The notes under the pieces: model-generated
The model's input: only the letters and a program-made list of their open reading frames with translations
What the model was told of the DNA's origin: nothing
Databases searched by the model: none
In this document: positions 61,666-64,000 of the stretch, piece after piece
How the letters are laid out: the number at the start of each line of letters is the position of its first letter
Numbering within the stretch: the first letter of the stretch is position 1
Made by a program: the position numbers and the translations under genes
From: Flexivirga meconopsidis
Lineage (GTDB): Bacteria > Actinomycetota > Actinomycetes > Actinomycetales > Dermatophilaceae
Assembly: GCF_026162425.1 (NCBI RefSeq)
Contig: NZ_JAOBQJ010000002.1
Span: forward strand, 372,001-436,000
Reading direction: 5' to 3'
DNA: 64,000 nt

Positions 61666-64000
61666 CTACGGATCTGAGATCTCGACGGCGAGGGCCGGCC
61701 CGCGGAGCGGCTCATAGCTGGCTCCCGTGTCATCGATGGACAGCGAGCCGAGGCAATCGCCGGCCACGACCGGCCAGCGGCCCGGCACCCGGCGGGCGCT
61801 GATCACACCCGTTGCCCGGTCCACCACGATCGCCGCCCAGGCGTGCACCAACCCAAAGGCGGCCATCGACCGCACGTAGTGGTTGCCGCACTCGATCTCG
61901 TTGAAAGGGTTACGCGCTCGGCCGTCGTAGCGTGCCCGCACATCGCGCGCGATGCGTTCGGCCACCGCGTGCTCGCCGCACGTCGCGAGTCCGGCCGCAG
62001 CGGTGTACTCCAGCCCCGTCCAGGTCTCCCCGACGTATGGCGAGGGTCTCTCGGGGCGACCGCCTGCCGGATAGGTGCAGTTGAGCAACCCGCGCTCCCC
62101 TGCAGCGGCGAACGTCCGGAGATGATTGAAGTGGTCGCCGAACTCCTCGCGATGGTTGTGGCGCCAGATGGACAGCAGCGTCGTGCGCACGTGCTCCGGG
62201 TCGAGACCGTGCCGTATCCCAGCCAGATCCGCCATCGTCACACCGGCCAATTGGTCTGCGGCACAGCCTGGTCCGAGCTGCAGATCAGGATCGACCAGAT
62301 CGTCCGAACCCATGTCGGGGTTGTCGCCGGTGTGCCGGATCCGTAGGCCGGGTGCGATGTGCGAGGCATCCCCCGGCGGAAGCACCCGTTGCTCGTAGAA
62401 CGAGCCGTTGAACAGCTCGCGTTCGGTCAGCTCGGCGCCCCTGTCCCGGAGCCGGCCACACTCGATCGCGAAGTCCTCGTCTCCGACGACATCCGCGAGC
62501 TGCTCCATGGCGCCCAGAGCCGCGAGGTACCACGACTGCCCAACACCGTTGGGGCCGTAATACTCCACGTCCATCGTGTTGTGCTGGCAGCCCTCCATCA
62601 GCCCGTCTCGGTCGCCGTCCCAGCCATTGTCGATCCACGCAAACTCCATGGCCCGACGGGCTCCTGGCCACAAGGCGCGAAGCCGATCGGTGTCACCAGT
62701 GAGCTGCCAGGTGCGGTGCAACCGCACCAGGGCACCCATCTGCCCGTCGGCAGCCGCGACCCGCCAGCCGCGACCCTCGGTGGCAAGCGGCAGCCCGGCC
62801 CGGAAGCTCATCAATCCCTGCTCATCGAGCGCGTGGAGTAGTTCGACCTCGCGCATGGTCCAGGCCAGCTGCGGGTAGAGCTGTTCCAGCGCGTACTGGT
62901 AATTCCAGACGTGGGTGCAACTCCCGTGACAGCTGCCGTGATCGCCGTTGCTGCCCTCCCAGGCGAGGAAGGTGCCGTCGGCGATCCGGAAGCAGGTGGT
63001 CGATCGCAGCGTCGCGAGCGTCGACAGGGTCGAATCCTGAACCACCGTAGGCAGATCGGAGTCGGTGACCAACCTGACGAAATCCAGGCTGCTGCTCTCC
63101 AGCGCGGGCAGTCGGGCGGCCGATCGGCGAAGCACATCGGCCGCATCGTCATACAACTGCGTGTAGTGGTTGCCGACTATCTCCTCGCCGTAACCGAAGT
63201 CCGGCGCCGGGCGGAAGGTGTGACTCCAGGCACGACGGTTCGGGAAATGCCAGGCGATCGCGAAGGTGAGCTCTCCGGCGGCGCCCGGTGCGAGTTCGAC
63301 CTGCTGGACGAGCGAGGCCGTCGGCACCCGCGCCGGATCCGGCGGTTCGTCGAGTCGTCCGTCCTGCTCGAAGTCGTCCCAGAAGTCGAGCAACGAATCA
63401 CCCCATGAGCGGTGGGCCCACGTGGTGCGGGTGCTGTCGGCGGCTCGCCCAATCGTCGCCAAGGCGATTGTGCCGTGGCTTTCGGCCTCGCTTCGCACGT
63501 GCGAAGAAGACCCGAGCAGCATTGTGCCGTCTTCGAACTCGGCAGGCTTGAAGGTGTTGCCGTCGGGCAGCAGCTCTCCCGCTCGGTAACCGATGACATT
63601 GGGCACGCTGAGGCACACCGCTGCCCGCACCACCCGGTCCGCAGTGTTACGCAGTCCGATGCGGAGGACGGCCAGGGGCAGCCCGCTCGCGTCTGCGTCG
63701 CCGGGCACGAGCGGGTTGAACATGCCGACCGTCGCCTCGACCGGCACCCGTGGGTCGCGCAGCTCGACCCGGCCGAAGGGATACGCCGCCAGGAACCGGC
63801 CCGCCGCGAACCGCGGTAACCCACCGAGCGGCACCGGACTGCCGAGCGAGCCATCGAGCTCATCCGGCAGCAGCTGCGCCTCGAGCGCCTTCACCCGCAC
63901 CTCACCTTCGGCGTCGGTGCGCAGGGCGAGAAACGCCGCCGGATCGTGCCCCTTGGCCGGTCGGTTGAACAGCTCCCAATCCCGCAGCTGTCCACGGCCA
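61666..64000 (-). CDS. GH116-family glycosidase (GBA2-like), 5' end outside the window
   Basis: The reading frame stays open to the window edge, so at least 777 residues are present and the start is missing. The visible beginning, GRGQLRDWELFNRPAKGHDP, is the typical opening of the GBA2 N-terminal beta-sandwich. The (alpha/alpha)6 catalytic part includes CTHVWNYQYALEQLYPQLAW, EGCQHNTMDVEYYGPNGVG, PGCAADQLAG and CTYPAGGRP, in line with retaining GH116 beta-glucosidase/xylosidase/glucosylceramidase enzymes. There is no way to see a signal peptide. It is upstream of the isomerase in the same direction. Confidence 0.85.
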   Translation of the reverse strand, partial: GRGQLRDWELFNRPAKGHDPAAFLALRTDAEGEVRVKALEAQLLPDELDGSLGSPVPLGGLPRFAAGRFLAAYPFGRVELRDPRVPVEATVGMFNPLVPGDADASGLPLAVLRIGLRNTADRVVRAAVCLSVPNVIGYRAGELLPDGNTFKPAEFEDGTMLLGSSSHVRSEAESHGTIALATIGRAADSTRTTWAHRSWGDSLLDFWDDFEQDGRLDEPPDPARVPTASLVQQVELAPGAAGELTFAIAWHFPNRRAWSHTFRPAPDFGYGEEIVGNHYTQLYDDAADVLRRSAARLPALESSSLDFVRLVTDSDLPTVVQDSTLSTLATLRSTTCFRIADGTFLAWEGSNGDHGSCHGSCTHVWNYQYALEQLYPQLAWTMREVELLHALDEQGLMSFRAGLPLATEGRGWRVAAADGQMGALVRLHRTWQLTGDTDRLRALWPGARRAMEFAWIDNGWDGDRDGLMEGCQHNTMDVEYYGPNGVGQSWYLAALGAMEQLADVVGDEDFAIECGRLRDRGAELTERELFNGSFYEQRVLPPGDASHIAPGLRIRHTGDNPDMGSDDLVDPDLQLGPGCAADQLAGVTMADLAGIRHGLDPEHVRTTLLSIWRHNHREEFGDHFNHLRTFAAAGERGLLNCTYPAGGRPERPSPYVGETWTGLEYTAAAGLATCGEHAVAERIARDVRARYDGRARNPFNEIECGNHYVRSMAAFGLVHAWAAIVVDRATGVISARRVPGRWPVVAGDCLGSLSIDDTGASYEPLRGPALAVEISDP

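Overview
This is a high-GC chromosomal segment from an actinobacterium of the order Micrococcales. The family Dermacoccaceae or a close relative is plausible but not proven. Evidence for this is the Actinobacteria-type mraZ-rsmH division and cell-wall cluster, the divergent moxR-DUF58-transglutaminase operon, a principal sigma factor with a long Lys/Ala-rich N-terminus, two SAM-IV riboswitches (an actinobacterial class), and PAC2, DUF4192 and EcsC-type genes. No rRNA, tRNA, CRISPR array, transposase or prophage was seen.

Layout. 1-2297: the start of a Tat-type secreted protein, a divergent pair of LuxR-type regulators and a thioredoxin-fold protein. 2298-14758 (minus strand): the dcw cluster in transcription order mraZ, rsmH, ftsL, ftsI, murF, mraY, murD, ftsW, murG, murC. 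It sits behind three MraZ boxes spaced exactly 10 bp apart. murE is missing between ftsI and murF, and ftsQ/ftsZ do not follow murC. A 244-bp spacer between mraY and murD holds a long hairpin and a 57-bp tandem repeat. 15211-19795 (plus): moxR, a DUF58 protein and a TgpA-like transglutaminase. 19915-25910 (minus): sigA, a universal stress protein, metX under a SAM-IV riboswitch, DUF4192, DUF1232 and EcsC proteins. 25991-30946 (plus): a rhodanese sulfurtransferase, a SufE-like protein, a membrane protein with a long Gln/Gly/Tyr-rich tail, and a family-A DNA polymerase. 30951-39652 (minus): a PAC2 protein, HrpA helicase, a lipoprotein, a RIO-type kinase, and metY under a second SAM-IV riboswitch. 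39886-44068 (minus): a short catabolic-looking cluster of a dehydrogenase, an esterase, a PucR-type regulator and an SDR, with two copies of a shared palindromic site. 44195-47461: GNAT, DUF445, a lipoprotein and a small membrane protein. 47510-51818: a McrB/McrC pair. 51972-59862: a DUF6891-like protein, a CYP102-like P450 without a reductase, a secreted protein, a PatB-like C-S lyase, serA, a histidine phosphatase, a penicillin-recognising lipoprotein and a polysaccharide deacetylase. 59979-64000: a fucose-isomerase-family enzyme and a 5'-truncated GH116 glycosidase.

How the parts work together. The left third is mainly envelope growth: peptidoglycan precursor synthesis, septal synthesis, and the MraZ control site. 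metX and metY make homocysteine from homoserine and sulfide and are both under S-adenosylmethionine control, although they lie 16 kb apart. The PatB-like lyase, SseA-like sulfurtransferase and SufE-like protein add further sulfur chemistry.

The most unusual observations are these: a diverged copy of the mraY-murD spacer repeat lies in frame inside hrpA; McrC has Ser where the catalytic Lys of its nuclease motif should be, beside a McrB with a ScoMcrA-like head; a shared palindrome is a candidate operator for the PucR-type regulator; a membrane protein carries a prion-like tail with repeated T-x-A-[VI] motifs; the DNA polymerase start codon lies inside a perfect 17-bp stem; and the pentamer GTATG/CATAC looks over-represented, even producing rare ATA codons.
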